NCBI GenBank assembly: GCA_963819715.1 | Contig: CAWFXE010000002.1 | Span: forward strand, 992,001-1,056,000 | Direction of reading: 5' to 3' | Length of the DNA stretch: 64,000 nt | From: DASUPK01 sp963819715 | GTDB lineage: Bacteria > Actinomycetota > Thermoleophilia > Solirubrobacterales > 70-9 | Shown here: piece after piece, positions 1 through 8,148 of the stretch | How positions within the stretch are numbered: the stretch's first letter is position 1 | Layout: each line of letters opens with the position of its first letter | Program-made: the position numbers and the translations under genes | The notes under the pieces: model-generated | What the model was told of the DNA's origin: nothing | Databases searched by the model: none | What the model saw: the letters and a program-made list of their open reading frames with translations, nothing else

Positions 1-575
1 CCGTCGTCGACAAGGGTCTCGGCGGCGTCGATCAGCTCGACCGCGTCCGGGAACAGCGTGCGGTCGTCGCCGATCACCTCGAGCTTCACCCAGTCGGTCT
101 CGAACGCCTCCCTCGCGAGCTTTGCGGTCCGGACGGCGTCGCGGGCCGTGTAGCAGCCGGCCGTGTTGGGGAGCGCAAACAGCCCGAGGCCGCGGATGAC
201 GTCGAGGACCGATCCCTGCGCTGTCGGGTCCACACGGCGCAACGCGACCGTGACGATCTCCGTCCCCGAGGCGATCAGCGCCTCCTCCATCTGCTCCAGC
301 GAGCGGAATCCACCCGTGCCCGTGATGAGGCGCGAGCCCCAGGTGCGACCCCCGAGCTCGAAGGCGTCGTCGGCGCCGCCCTGAATCGCCGCGAGCACCT
401 CGACGCTCTGTCCTTCTCTCAATCTGGTCGTCTCCCATTCGCTGCGCGGCACCACGTCACCATCGAGGGCCACCGCCACACCGCGCTCCGTTGGCGCCCC
501 GGAGGCCTCGATCGCCGTAGCGACGGTCGCGCCGTCCGGAATGGTGACGACCTCGCCGTTGAGCTCGATGTTCAT
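1..575 (-). CDS. thiG: ThiS-ThiG fusion (sulfur carrier protein / thiazole synthase), C-terminus outside window
   Basis: The protein starts at 575 with MNIELNGEVVTIPDGATVA, a complete ThiS beta-grasp domain that ends in the expected QGG (about residue 66). It continues without a stop into ThiG (FELGGRTWGSRLITGTGGF, then the ALPNTAGCYTARDAVR block). ThiS carries sulfur as a C-terminal thiocarboxylate; ThiG condenses it with deoxyxylulose phosphate and dehydroglycine to form the thiazole phosphate of thiamine. The start overlaps the thiO stop by 4 bases (ATGA), so the two are co-translated under the TPP riboswitch. The Gly-Gly that is normally the free C-terminus is internal here. The end of ThiG lies left of position 1. 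Related fused proteins are known in other bacteria; whether this one is processed cannot be told. Confidence 0.9.
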   Translation of the reverse strand, partial: MNIELNGEVVTIPDGATVATAIEASGAPTERGVAVALDGDVVPRSEWETTRLREGQSVEVLAAIQGGADDAFELGGRTWGSRLITGTGGFRSLEQMEEALIASGTEIVTVALRRVDPTAQGSVLDVIRGLGLFALPNTAGCYTARDAVRTAKLAREAFETDWVKLEVIGDDRTLFPDAVELIDAAETLVDD

Positions 576-1738
576 GCAACCTCCACCGCGGTCTTGGCCG
601 AGCGGCCCGCGAACCGCCCGGGCGAGAACGGCTCCAGGTCGATCGGCGGCTGCTTGCCTTCGAGCAGATCGGCGACGCACTCCGCCGTCAGCGGAGCCTG
701 GAGGACACCGTTCCGGAAATGGCCGGTGGCGACCAGCAATCCCTCGGTTGCGCTCGCCCCGATCAACGGGGCGTTGTCCGGGCTTCCCGGGCGCAGGCCG
801 GCCGTCATCTCCGCAAGCTCCATCTCCGCGATCTCCGGGATCAGCCGATAGGCCTCGCGCAGCAGCTCGTGGACCCCTCCCGCCGTCACGGTCGTATCGA
901 AGCCCTTCTCCTCCACGGTGGCCCCGACGATCAGGCGGCCGTCGGCCCGAGGGACGAGGTAGACGCGTTCCCCACTGACGATCCGCTCGCACACCGGCTC
1001 ATCCGCCGGATTGCGAAGGGTGAGGATCTCGCCCTTCACCGGCCGGACGGGGGGCCTGGCCTCCTGGGGGACCCAGTCGGCTCGTCCGGACCAGCAACCT
1101 GCGGCGAGCACGACGTTCGCAGCCGTGAAGGTTCGGCCGTCGGCCGTGGCGAGCCGCCAAGAGCCATCGCTCCGCTCGGCGGAGGCGACTCGGGCGCCAC
1201 TCAGCACCTCCACGCCATCGCCGTCGAGGGCGGCGAGCAGAGCGGCGGCGGCGCGCTGCGGATCGACGCTCCACTCACCCGGGACATGGGCGCCGCCGCG
1301 GACGCCGGTCGCGAGCCCGGGCTCGAGCTTCCGGCAGGCTCCGCCCGTCAGCCACTCGGACTCGAGGCCGAGTTGGCGATGGAGCTCGTAGCGGCGGCGC
1401 AGGCTCTCCGCCTCATCGCGGTCGAGCGCGACGTGCAGGGCGCCTCGCCGCGCGAAGCCGATCTCGATCCCGGAGGCACGCTCCAGCTCTTCAGCGAATC
1501 CCCGCCAGCGGCTGAGCGACGCGAGGTTGAGCGCCAGCAGGGACTCCTCGCCCCAGGAAGCCTCGCCCGCGGGCGCGAGCATGCCGGCAGCCACCCCCGT
1601 CGCTCCGGCCGCGGGGCGTTCGGCCTCGAGCACGCAGACCCGGGCGCCACGTCTGACGACGCTCCAGGCGGAGGCGAGCCCGATCACGCCGCCGCCGACG
1701 ATGATCGCGTCGTATCCGCTGTTCGTGTCGTTGCTCAT
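572..1738 (-). CDS. thiO: Glycine oxidase ThiO
   Basis: FAD-dependent oxidase that converts glycine to the imine (dehydroglycine) used by ThiG. About 388 residues. The N-terminus has the dinucleotide-binding motif IIVGGGVIGLASAW followed by an acidic strand end (VCVLEAE). The C-terminal part has the GLRPGSPDNAPLIGA and ATGHFRNGVLQAP blocks usual in the DAO/ThiO family. The ATG at 1738 is chosen over an in-frame TTG at 1768 because the TPP riboswitch ends next to the TTG. It overlaps thiSG by 4 bases. Its position behind the riboswitch implies repression by thiamine pyrophosphate. Confidence 0.92.
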   Translation of the reverse strand: MSNDTNSGYDAIIVGGGVIGLASAWSVVRRGARVCVLEAERPAAGATGVAAGMLAPAGEASWGEESLLALNLASLSRWRGFAEELERASGIEIGFARRGALHVALDRDEAESLRRRYELHRQLGLESEWLTGGACRKLEPGLATGVRGGAHVPGEWSVDPQRAAAALLAALDGDGVEVLSGARVASAERSDGSWRLATADGRTFTAANVVLAAGCWSGRADWVPQEARPPVRPVKGEILTLRNPADEPVCERIVSGERVYLVPRADGRLIVGATVEEKGFDTTVTAGGVHELLREAYRLIPEIAEMELAEMTAGLRPGSPDNAPLIGASATEGLLVATGHFRNGVLQAPLTAECVADLLEGKQPPIDLEPFSPGRFAGRSAKTAVEVA

Positions 1739-1768
1739 TGCCGCATGTCTGCGGCCGAGGCGCTCCAA

Positions 1769-1856
1769 CCTTCCTGCGCCGGCATTACCCGGATCAGGTT
1801 CAGACGGTCGGCGGCGCTTCAGCCGCCCTCTCAGCCCTTTGGTGGGCTCCCGTTAC
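1769..1856 (-). promoter_or_regulatory. TPP riboswitch (THI element)
   Basis: Read on the minus strand the segment contains the two hallmark blocks of the TPP aptamer. These are GGGCTGAGAGGG near 1828-1845 and ACCTGATCCGGGTAATGCCG near 1780-1799, followed by GCGCAGGAAGG. A GGCGGC/GCCGCC variable hairpin lies between them. It sits about 30 bases upstream of thiO ATG 1738, so thiO-thiSG should be switched off when TPP binds. The short distance to the gene suits control of translation start, which is inference. Confidence 0.95.
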
Positions 1857-1864
1857 AGGTTCAT

Positions 1865-1931
1865 CGTAGATGCGAGGGGGCTCCGAGGCAACGCCGAGGA
1901 GCCACCCGTTTAGTGCAGCCCTTGATCTACG
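1865..1931 (+). repeat. Stem-loop element ATGCGAGGG...ACCCGTTTAGTG, copy 1
   Basis: The core runs ATGCGAGGG (1870-1878), stem GGCTCC (1879-1884), a loop holding GGC-AAC-GCC, stem GGAGCC (1898-1903), an unpaired A, CCC (1905-1907) and GTTTAGTG (1908-1915). An outer helix pairs CGTAGAT (1865-1871) with ATCTACG (1925-1931). Two further copies (3265 and 56246) share the constant ends but have different stems. It lies between the divergent TPP riboswitch and thiE. TACGCT at 1928-1933 could be a -10 box for thiE, so the element may act as DNA rather than RNA. Confidence 0.6.
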
Positions 1932-1942
1932 CTGCCCTTGGA

Positions 1943-2668
1943 GTGACCGACGGCCCGACTCATCTTGCACCGCCCGAGGCGATCGGCGAGTTGCGGCGTC
2001 AGCGGCTGCAGTGGGCGCGCCTCTACTTCGTCTGCGACGCCCGGCCGCACGGCCGGGAGCCGGAGCTCCTGCTGAACGCTGCCATGACCGGCGGCGTCGG
2101 CTTGATCGAGCTGCGCGACCGGGAGAATCCGCGGAACGCGATCGAGCGCTCGGGGCAGACCTTTCGCCGGCTCGCCAACACGTACGGAGCGCTGTTCATC
2201 GTCAACGACGACCCCTACCTCGCCCTCGAGCTCCGGGCGGACGGCGTCCATGTCGGCCAGGACGACATGGACCCCGCGGAGGCGCGCAAGATCATGGGGC
2301 CCGACGCGATCATCGGTCTCTCGACCCACAGCCGGGAGCAGATCGAGGCCGCGGCGACGCAACCCATCGACTACATCAGCGTCGGCCCCATCTGGGAGAC
2401 GCCCACGAAGGAGGGGCGGCCCGCCACCGGGCTGGAGCTGATTCGAGCCGCCGCCGATGTCGCCACGAGGCCCGCCGCCGATGTCGCCACGAGGCCCTGG
2501 TTCGGGATCGGCGGCATCGACACCGAGAACGTGGGGGAGGTCGTCTCGGCGGGAGCGGAGCGGCTCTGCGTCGTGAGGGCCATTCGCGATGCCACTGATC
2601 CGCGCGCGGCGGCCACGACCCTTTTTGACGCGGTGGACCCGGCGGCGCGAGCCGAACGGGGCCGCTGA
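1943..2668 (+). CDS. thiE: Thiamine-phosphate synthase ThiE
   Basis: Joins the pyrimidine diphosphate and thiazole phosphate to make thiamine phosphate. Family motifs are ARLYFVCDA, IELRDRE, FIVNDDPYLALELRADGVHVGQDD, IIGLSTHS, YISVGPIWETPTKEG and WFGIGGI, so the whole TIM barrel is present. GTG 1943 is preferred because TACGCT, a -10-like box, ends 9 bases upstream; TTG 1991 would give a more compact N-terminus and GTG 1913 is also in frame. A perfect 24-base tandem duplication (2450-2497) repeats AADVATRP just before the GIGGI loop. It is divergent from thiO and outside the TPP riboswitch. The stop shares one base with the next start. Confidence 0.9.
   Translation: MTDGPTHLAPPEAIGELRRQRLQWARLYFVCDARPHGREPELLLNAAMTGGVGLIELRDRENPRNAIERSGQTFRRLANTYGALFIVNDDPYLALELRADGVHVGQDDMDPAEARKIMGPDAIIGLSTHSREQIEAAATQPIDYISVGPIWETPTKEGRPATGLELIRAAADVATRPAADVATRPWFGIGGIDTENVGEVVSAGAERLCVVRAIRDATDPRAAATTLFDAVDPAARAERGR
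2450..2497 (+). repeat. 24-base tandem duplication inside thiE
   Basis: The 24 bases at 2450-2473 are repeated exactly at 2474-2497, so the octapeptide AADVATRP occurs twice in a row. The unit is in frame. The position is the loop before the strand leading into the phosphate-binding GIGGI motif, where other ThiE proteins have a single short linker. This is a family-knowledge comparison, not an alignment. It looks like a replication-slippage event or an assembly duplication. Confidence 0.9.
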
Positions 2669-3270
2669 TGGCCGGCGCCCGGGACAGGAAGCGGGCCGAG
2701 CGGCAGAAGCGCAAGCGCCGATCGGCCGAGCATCCACCTTCCTCCGTCGAAGCGCCCGCTGACTCGAGCGAGGTGGCGGTCGAGTCGAACGGAAACGCCA
2801 CGCCGTCCGAGACCTTCCAGGAGAAGATGTCCCGGCGCTACGAGGAGCGCAACGCGGAGGCCAGAGCCAAGCTCGAGCCGCTCGGGGAGGGCGAACGCCC
2901 AACGGCGGTCACGGTCGGCGCGGTCGCCTCGGGCGTGCTGGCGATCATCTTCACCGTATCCGCCGGGCTCGCGATCGCCGGGGTCGACGCCGGCGGGCGT
3001 GACATCAAGCCCGTCCCGATCATCGTCTTCGGGCTGGTGCTGTGGGCGATGACCGTCGGCATGTGGCGGGCCCGCTACTGGGCCGTCCTCGGCTTTGAGA
3101 CCGTCCTTCTGCTGGTGATGCTCGCCAGCGCTTTCGGCCTGGTCGTCGTCGGCTCCGTCCTCCAGGCGGTCGGGACCACGGTGCTGCTGGCCGGCTCGGC
3201 CACCCTCTTCTACTTCATGATCCGGGCGATGGCGCGAATCCAGATGCCGTCGCCGCCCGGCGACCTATAG
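2668..3270 (+). CDS. Membrane protein of unknown function, charged N-terminus
   Basis: 200 residues. The first 75 are very basic and then acidic/polar (MAGARDRKRAERQKRKRR...), probably cytoplasmic and partly disordered. Four hydrophobic segments follow (about residues 88-110, 120-135, 137-160 and 165-185) and a short polar tail. No catalytic motif was recognised. The ATG shares one base with the thiE stop (TGATG), so translation is probably coupled to ThiE, but nothing shows a thiamine role. Its TAG stop lies inside the outer helix of stem-loop copy 2. Confidence 0.75.
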   Translation: MAGARDRKRAERQKRKRRSAEHPPSSVEAPADSSEVAVESNGNATPSETFQEKMSRRYEERNAEARAKLEPLGEGERPTAVTVGAVASGVLAIIFTVSAGLAIAGVDAGGRDIKPVPIIVFGLVLWAMTVGMWRARYWAVLGFETVLLLVMLASAFGLVVVGSVLQAVGTTVLLAGSATLFYFMIRAMARIQMPSPPGDL

Positions 3271-3331
3271 ATGCGAGGGTGCGCGTAAGCGCAACCCGTT
3301 TAGTGAGGGGCCGAAACCCCTGCTCCTATAG
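3265..3331 (+). repeat. Stem-loop element ATGCGAGGG...ACCCGTTTAGTG, copy 2
   Basis: ATGCGAGGG (3271-3279), stem TGCGC, GNRA-type loop GTAA, stem GCGCA (3289-3293), an unpaired A, CCC, then GTTTAGTG (3298-3305). A second hairpin AGGGG/CCCCT (3306-3321) follows. The outer helix is CTATAG (3265-3270) with CTATAG (3326-3331), a different sequence from copy 1 that still pairs. It spans the stop of the upstream gene and the region just before lpd. TAGAGT (3329-3334) ends 9 bases before the lpd start and could be its -10 box. Confidence 0.6.
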
Positions 3332-3343
3332 AGTCGATGGAAG

Positions 3344-4711
3344 ATGGCTGAGTACGACGTGATCGTCATCGGAGGCGGGCCCGGAGGGTACGTGGCCGCC
3401 ATCCGCGCCGCCCAGCTGGGCCAGAAGACCGCCGTGGTCGAACGCGACAAGGCCGGCGGGCGTTGTCTCAACTACGCCTGCATCCCGGCCAAGACGGTGC
3501 TCCACACCGCCGAGATCTTCCACTCCGTCTCGGCCGACGGGGCCGAGCTCGGGATCAAGGCCGGGAACGCCTCGATCGACTGGAAGGCGCTCCAGGAGCG
3601 CCGCACCAAGGTCTCGAAGACCCTCGAGGACGGCGTCGAGTTCCTCTGGAAGCGAAACAAGGCCGACTTCCTGCGCGGCGAGGCCTCACTGGCCGGCGGC
3701 GGGAAGGTGAAGGTCGGCGACGAGGAGCATCAGGCCAAGGCGATCGTGCTTGCCACCGGCTCGGTCGCCATGCCGATTCCCGGAGTCGACTTCTCCGACC
3801 GCGTGATCGACACCTGGGGCGCCTACTCGCTCGAAACGATGCCCAAGTCGCTGGTGATCGCCGGGGCGGGCGCCTCCGGCTCGGAGATCGCCTCCGCCTA
3901 CTCCCGCATGGGCGTCGAGGTCACCCTGATCGAGATGCTCGATCAGATCCTTCCGCTTGAGGACAAGGACATGGCCCGCGTCGTCGAGCGCCAGTTCAAA
4001 AAGGACGGCATGGAGGTGCTCACCGGCACCAAAGTCGAGAGCGTCGAGGAGCAGAAGAGCGGCGTCAAGGTCAAGGCCGGTGAGGCGGAGATCAAGACCG
4101 ACTACCTGGTCATCGCCGGCGGGCGGAAGCCCGACACGGATCCACTCAACCTCGATGCGGCCGGAATCAAGACCAACGACCGGGGTCAGATCGAGATCGA
4201 CGAGCTCCAGCGGACCTCCGCGGACGGCATCTTCGCGATCGGCGACCTCGTCCGTGGCCCCGCGCTCGCCCACAAGGCCGAGGAGGAGGGCGTCGTCGCA
4301 GTCGAGGTGGCTGCGGGCCACGAGACCGAGCCCATCAACGTCGACCTGATTCCTGGCGCAACGTTCACCCATCCCCAGGTGGCCAGCGTCGGCCTCACCG
4401 AGGAGCAGGCGGTGGACGCCGGCCGCCAGATCAAGGTCGGCAAGTTCAAGCTGGGCGGCGCGGGCGCCTCCGTCGTCTACGACGACCGCGCCGGGCTCGT
4501 GAAGATCGTCGGTGATCCCGAATACGGCGAGATCCTCGGCGCTCACATCGTCGGCAACATCGCCTGCGACATGATCAGCGAGATCTGCAACGTGATGGCG
4601 CTCGAGGGCGGCTATCCGGAGCTGCAGCGGATCATCCACCCGCATCCGACGATGTCGGAGGCGATCCTCGACGGCGCCCGCGCGGTCGACGGCTGGGCCA
4701 TTCACGCCTAG
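3344..4711 (+). CDS. lpdA: Dihydrolipoyl dehydrogenase (E3)
   Basis: Flavoprotein that reoxidises dihydrolipoyl groups of 2-oxoacid dehydrogenase E2 subunits with NAD+. 455 residues. FAD motif VIVIGGGPGGYVAA at the N-terminus; redox-active disulfide GGRCLNYACIPAK (CxxxxC); NAD-binding GAGASGSEIAS near residue 175; second FAD block GIFAIGDL; and the C-terminal HPHPTMSEA bearing the catalytic His-Glu pair. It is the only E3 in the window, so it probably serves both E1-E2 sets downstream. GGAAG lies just before the ATG. It is separated from pdhA by two small genes on the same strand. Confidence 0.95.
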   Translation: MAEYDVIVIGGGPGGYVAAIRAAQLGQKTAVVERDKAGGRCLNYACIPAKTVLHTAEIFHSVSADGAELGIKAGNASIDWKALQERRTKVSKTLEDGVEFLWKRNKADFLRGEASLAGGGKVKVGDEEHQAKAIVLATGSVAMPIPGVDFSDRVIDTWGAYSLETMPKSLVIAGAGASGSEIASAYSRMGVEVTLIEMLDQILPLEDKDMARVVERQFKKDGMEVLTGTKVESVEEQKSGVKVKAGEAEIKTDYLVIAGGRKPDTDPLNLDAAGIKTNDRGQIEIDELQRTSADGIFAIGDLVRGPALAHKAEEEGVVAVEVAAGHETEPINVDLIPGATFTHPQVASVGLTEEQAVDAGRQIKVGKFKLGGAGASVVYDDRAGLVKIVGDPEYGEILGAHIVGNIACDMISEICNVMALEGGYPELQRIIHPHPTMSEAILDGARAVDGWAIHA

Positions 4712-4718
4712 AGCTGCG

Positions 4719-5309
4719 ATGAAGACCGGGCGCCTGGAGGCTTTCTCAGACGGCGTCTTCGCTGTCGCGATCACGCTGCTGGTGCTGGATCTGAACGTCC
4801 CGGGTGGCGATCACCTGTGGCACCAGCTCAAGGAGGAGTGGCCTCAGTTCGCCTCGTTCTTCGTCAGCTTTTGGGTGATCGGGATCATCTGGGTGAACCA
4901 TCACGGCCTGCTCGACCACCTCAAGCGCACCGATCGACCGGTGCTCTACATCAACCTGCTGGTGTTGATGACGGTCGTCTTCATCCCGTTCTCGACGGCG
5001 CTGATGGCCGAGCACCTCAAGTCCGGCGCCGACGAAAGCGTGGCCGCCCTCGTGTACGCACTGGCCTTCCTCGCGATGGGGGTCGCGTTCAACCTGTTCT
5101 GGGCATACGTCGTCAAGCACCGGCCCGAGCTCGGCGTCGAGATACCCGACGAGGAAGTCCGACGCATCTCCGTCGGGTTCATGATCGGGAGCCCGTTCTA
5201 CGCGGTCGCAGTCGGCGTGGCCTTCATCAGCCCGGCGGTGGTCCTGATCATCGTCGGCTCGGTTGCCGCCTACTACATGGTCGCCGGAATGCGGAGCCCC
5301 GACCTGTGA
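4719..5309 (+). CDS. TMEM175-family (DUF1211) membrane protein
   Basis: 196 residues with about six hydrophobic segments. The first helix carries the family signature FSDGVFAVAITLLVLDL, matching the TMEM175/DUF1211 family, some members of which form potassium channels. VNHHGLLDHLKRTDRP also resembles the family's first loop. Bacterial TMEM175 proteins are usually single-repeat and tetrameric; the length here fits one repeat. It begins 7 bases after lpdA, so it is probably co-transcribed, but there is no evident link to 2-oxoacid metabolism. Ion selectivity cannot be read from sequence. Confidence 0.85.
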   Translation: MKTGRLEAFSDGVFAVAITLLVLDLNVPGGDHLWHQLKEEWPQFASFFVSFWVIGIIWVNHHGLLDHLKRTDRPVLYINLLVLMTVVFIPFSTALMAEHLKSGADESVAALVYALAFLAMGVAFNLFWAYVVKHRPELGVEIPDEEVRRISVGFMIGSPFYAVAVGVAFISPAVVLIIVGSVAAYYMVAGMRSPDL

Positions 5310-5316
5310 GGCGTAC

Positions 5317-5922
5317 GTGACTGAGCGAGCGACCTTCTATTACGACTTCAGCTCGCCGTACTCGTATCTCGCGGCGGAGCGGATCAGCGGCCTCTTCGCC
5401 GAGGCCGAGCTCGAGCAGCCCGAGTGGCAGCCGATCTCCTTCGGGCACATCCTGCGCGTCACGGGCAGGCGCCCGTGGTCGATCCCGCCCGAGGGGCCCG
5501 ATCCCGATCACCTCGCCGAGGTCCAGCGTCGTGCCGACGAACGCGGCATGCCGAAGGTCGTCTATCCGCCGGGCTGGCCGGTCGAGAGCTACAGCCTGAA
5601 CCCTTTGCGTGCGGCGATCTACGCAAAGGAGTCCGGCCGCGTCGTTTCCTTCACGCTCGCCTGCTTCCGCCAGGTCTTCGCCGCCGGCCGCGACATGAGC
5701 GACATGGACAACGTGCTGGTGGCGGCCGCGGCATGCGAGCTTCACCCGAACGCGGTGCTCAAGGGGATCGAGACCCAGTCGGTCAAGGAAAAGCTCCGGG
5801 CGGCGACAGATGAGGCGCGTGCGCGCGGCGTCGAGGGGATCCCGACCGTCGCGGTTGGCGATCGGCTCTTCTGGGGAGACGACAGGCTCGAGGAGGCCGT
5901 GGACGCTTTACGGCGGGAGTAG
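5317..5922 (+). CDS. DsbA-family / 2-hydroxychromene-2-carboxylate isomerase-like protein
   Basis: 201 residues from GTG 5317 (MTERATFYYDFSSPYSYLAAERI). The FYYDFSSPYSYLA start and the C-terminal GIPTVAVGDRLFWGDDRLEE are typical of kappa-class GST / HCCA isomerase proteins in the thioredoxin superfamily. A CxxC pair is absent; Ser-Pro occupies the active-site region as in HCCA isomerases, which use glutathione. Actinobacteria mostly lack glutathione, so the true substrate is unknown. It starts 7 bases after the TMEM175-like gene and is followed 10 bases later by pdhA. Confidence 0.8.
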   Translation: MTERATFYYDFSSPYSYLAAERISGLFAEAELEQPEWQPISFGHILRVTGRRPWSIPPEGPDPDHLAEVQRRADERGMPKVVYPPGWPVESYSLNPLRAAIYAKESGRVVSFTLACFRQVFAAGRDMSDMDNVLVAAAACELHPNAVLKGIETQSVKEKLRAATDEARARGVEGIPTVAVGDRLFWGDDRLEEAVDALRRE

Positions 5923-5932
5923 GCTGAGCTCA

Positions 5933-7159
5933 GTGGCCCAAAGCAAGACCAAGTCGCGACAGCGGACGACAAGATCGTCCGACGGGAAGGGCAAGGCCGC
6001 CGCGAAGCCGAAGCTCCCTGACCGGGACACCTGCCGCGAGCTGCTGAGACAGATGGCGCTGATCCGGCGCTTCGAGGAGGAGGCGGGGCGGCAGTACCAG
6101 CGGGCCAAGGCCGGCGGCTTCCTCCACCTGGCGATCGGCGAGGAGGCGACGATCGTCGGCACCACCTCGGTGATGCGCCCCGACGACTACCTGATCGGCA
6201 CCTACCGGACCCACGGCCACGCGATCGCCCGCGGCACTGACCCGAAGCGCGTGATGGCCGAGCTCTTCGGCCGGGTCGACGGCACCTCCGGCGGCCGCGG
6301 CGGCTCGATGCACATCTTCGATCTCCAGCATCGCTTCATGGGCGGCTACGGGATCGTCGGCGGCAACCTGCCATTGGCCGCGGGGCTGGGCCTCTCCTCC
6401 GACTACAAGGGGACCGATGAGGTGACCGTCTGCATGTTCGGCGACGGCGCATCGAACACCGGCAACTTCGGGGAGACGATGAACCTGGCGGCGCTTTGGA
6501 GCCTCCCCGTCGTCTTCCTGGTCGAGAACAACCTCTACGGGATGGGGACCGCCCTCGAGCGTCACTCGGCCGTCCCCGATCTCTCGCACAAAGCGGAGGG
6601 GATGGGCATCCCCGGCGTCAGGGTGGACGGCATGGACGTGATGGCGGTCCGCGAGACCGTGGCCGAGCACATCCGCCTCGCCCGCGAGGCCCGCAAGCCG
6701 ACCCTCGTCGAGGCCTTCACCTATCGCTACCGCGGGCACTCCGCCGCTGACCCAGAGGTCTACCGCGAGAAGGAGGAGGTCGAGGAGTGGCAACAGAAGG
6801 ATCCGATCGAAAGCTTCGCCGCCCGCCTGGTCAAGGAGAAGGTGCTGTCAGGCAAGGATGTGGACGAGATCCGCGAGGAGGCGGACACGATCGTGACCGA
6901 GGCCGTCGAGTTCGCGGACAACTCACCGGAGCCGGCGCTCGACTCTCTCTACGACCACCTCTACGTCCTCGGCGACCAGATCCCCGGCTGGTACGGGGTC
7001 GACGAGCGGTCGCCCGACTCGCACGCGGCTGAGGAGGAGCGCGACGCGACCGATCGCGCCCGCCGGCTCGCCGAGCGCGGCGCGGAATACGCCGAAGACG
7101 AGGAGCTGCTCGAGGCCGAGGGCGTCCAACCGGACACGCGGCCGGAGGACGTGCACTGA
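5933..7159 (+). CDS. pdhA: Pyruvate dehydrogenase-type E1 component, alpha subunit
   Basis: TPP-dependent decarboxylase subunit, 408 residues. The TPP motif is GDGASNTGNFGE followed at the usual distance by VENNLYGMGT. Also seen are GFLHLAIGEEA, YRTHGHAIARG, GRGGSMH and the phosphorylation-loop-like YRYRGHSAADPE. The first 30 residues are Lys/Arg/Ser-rich. GTG 5933 is chosen; TAGGCT, a -10-like box that includes the stop of the previous gene, ends 7 bases before it. The stop overlaps the E1 beta ATG (TGATG). Substrate is probably pyruvate because a separate branched-chain-type set follows, but that is inference. Confidence 0.9.
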   Translation: MAQSKTKSRQRTTRSSDGKGKAAAKPKLPDRDTCRELLRQMALIRRFEEEAGRQYQRAKAGGFLHLAIGEEATIVGTTSVMRPDDYLIGTYRTHGHAIARGTDPKRVMAELFGRVDGTSGGRGGSMHIFDLQHRFMGGYGIVGGNLPLAAGLGLSSDYKGTDEVTVCMFGDGASNTGNFGETMNLAALWSLPVVFLVENNLYGMGTALERHSAVPDLSHKAEGMGIPGVRVDGMDVMAVRETVAEHIRLAREARKPTLVEAFTYRYRGHSAADPEVYREKEEVEEWQQKDPIESFAARLVKEKVLSGKDVDEIREEADTIVTEAVEFADNSPEPALDSLYDHLYVLGDQIPGWYGVDERSPDSHAAEEERDATDRARRLAERGAEYAEDEELLEAEGVQPDTRPEDVH

Positions 7160-8148
7160 TGGCCGTGATGCGGATGCGCGAAGCCCTGCGCGACGCGATG
7201 GCCGAGGAGATGCGGCGCGACGAGAACGTCTTCGTGATGGGCGAGGACGTCGCGGTGTTCCAGGGATCCTTCAAGGTCACCGAGGGTCTGCTCGACGAGT
7301 TCGGCGAGAAGCGAGTCCGCGACACCCCGATCTCCGAGAACTCCATCGTCGGGATGGGCGTCGGCGCGGGGATGGGAGGCCTGCGACCGGTCGTCGAGAT
7401 CATGACCGTCAACTTCGCGCTGCTGGCGATGGACCAGATCGTCAACCACGCCGCGGCGATTCCCTACATGTTCGGAGGCCAGGTACGGGTGCCGCTGGTC
7501 GTCCGGATGCCCGGGGGCGGTGGTCACCAGCTCGGGCCGACCCACTCACACAGCTTCGAGGCGATGTTCCTGCAGATCCCGGGGCTGCTCGTCGCCTGCC
7601 CCTCCACCCCGGCCGACGGCAAGGGCTTGCTCAAGGCGGCGATTCGCGACGACAACCCCGTGATCTTCATCGAGCACGAGTCGCTCTACGGTCTTCGCGG
7701 CGAGGTTCCCGAGAACGGCGACGGCGTCGTCAATTTCGGCCAGGCCGCGATCCGGCGCGAAGGCTCCGACGTGACGATCGTCGCCATCCTGCGGATGGTC
7801 GAGGTGGCCCAGCAGGCCGCGAAGACCCTCTCCGAGGAGCACGGCGTCGAGGCCGAGGTCATCGATCCACGCACGCTGCGCCCGCTCGATCTCGACACGA
7901 TCATCGAGTCCGTCCGCAAGACGAACAGAGCGGTGATCGTCGAGGAGGGCTGGCCGCACGGCGGGGTCGGTGCGAACCTGGCGGCCCTGATCCAGGGTCA
8001 GGCGTTCGACTATCTCGACGCACCGGTCGAGCGCGTCACCGGCGCGGACGTTCACATGCCGTACTCGAAGCGGATGGAGCAGGCCGCGATCCCGCACGTC
8101 GAGCACATCGTCAGCGCCGCCCTGCAGACGCTCGAGGGGAGTCGCTGA
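7159..8148 (+). CDS. pdhB: Pyruvate dehydrogenase-type E1 component, beta subunit
   Basis: 329 residues. Family blocks are RMREALRDAMAEEMRRDENV, GEDVAVFQGSFKVTEGL, RVRDTPISENSIVGMGVGAG, PLVVRMPGGGG, HSHSFEAMFLQIPGL and VEEGWPHGGVGANLAALI. The beta subunit provides half of the TPP site and the His for reductive acylation of the E2 lipoyl group. It shares one base with both neighbours, so alpha, beta and E2 are translated as a tight unit. Confidence 0.93.
   Translation: MAVMRMREALRDAMAEEMRRDENVFVMGEDVAVFQGSFKVTEGLLDEFGEKRVRDTPISENSIVGMGVGAGMGGLRPVVEIMTVNFALLAMDQIVNHAAAIPYMFGGQVRVPLVVRMPGGGGHQLGPTHSHSFEAMFLQIPGLLVACPSTPADGKGLLKAAIRDDNPVIFIEHESLYGLRGEVPENGDGVVNFGQAAIRREGSDVTIVAILRMVEVAQQAAKTLSEEHGVEAEVIDPRTLRPLDLDTIIESVRKTNRAVIVEEGWPHGGVGANLAALIQGQAFDYLDAPVERVTGADVHMPYSKRMEQAAIPHVEHIVSAALQTLEGSR

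Noticed and set aside
719..1942. A long plus-strand extension of thiE across thiO
   Set aside because: The upstream part is antisense to well-conserved thiO and the TPP riboswitch, has no domain content, and all ThiE blocks start after 1990.
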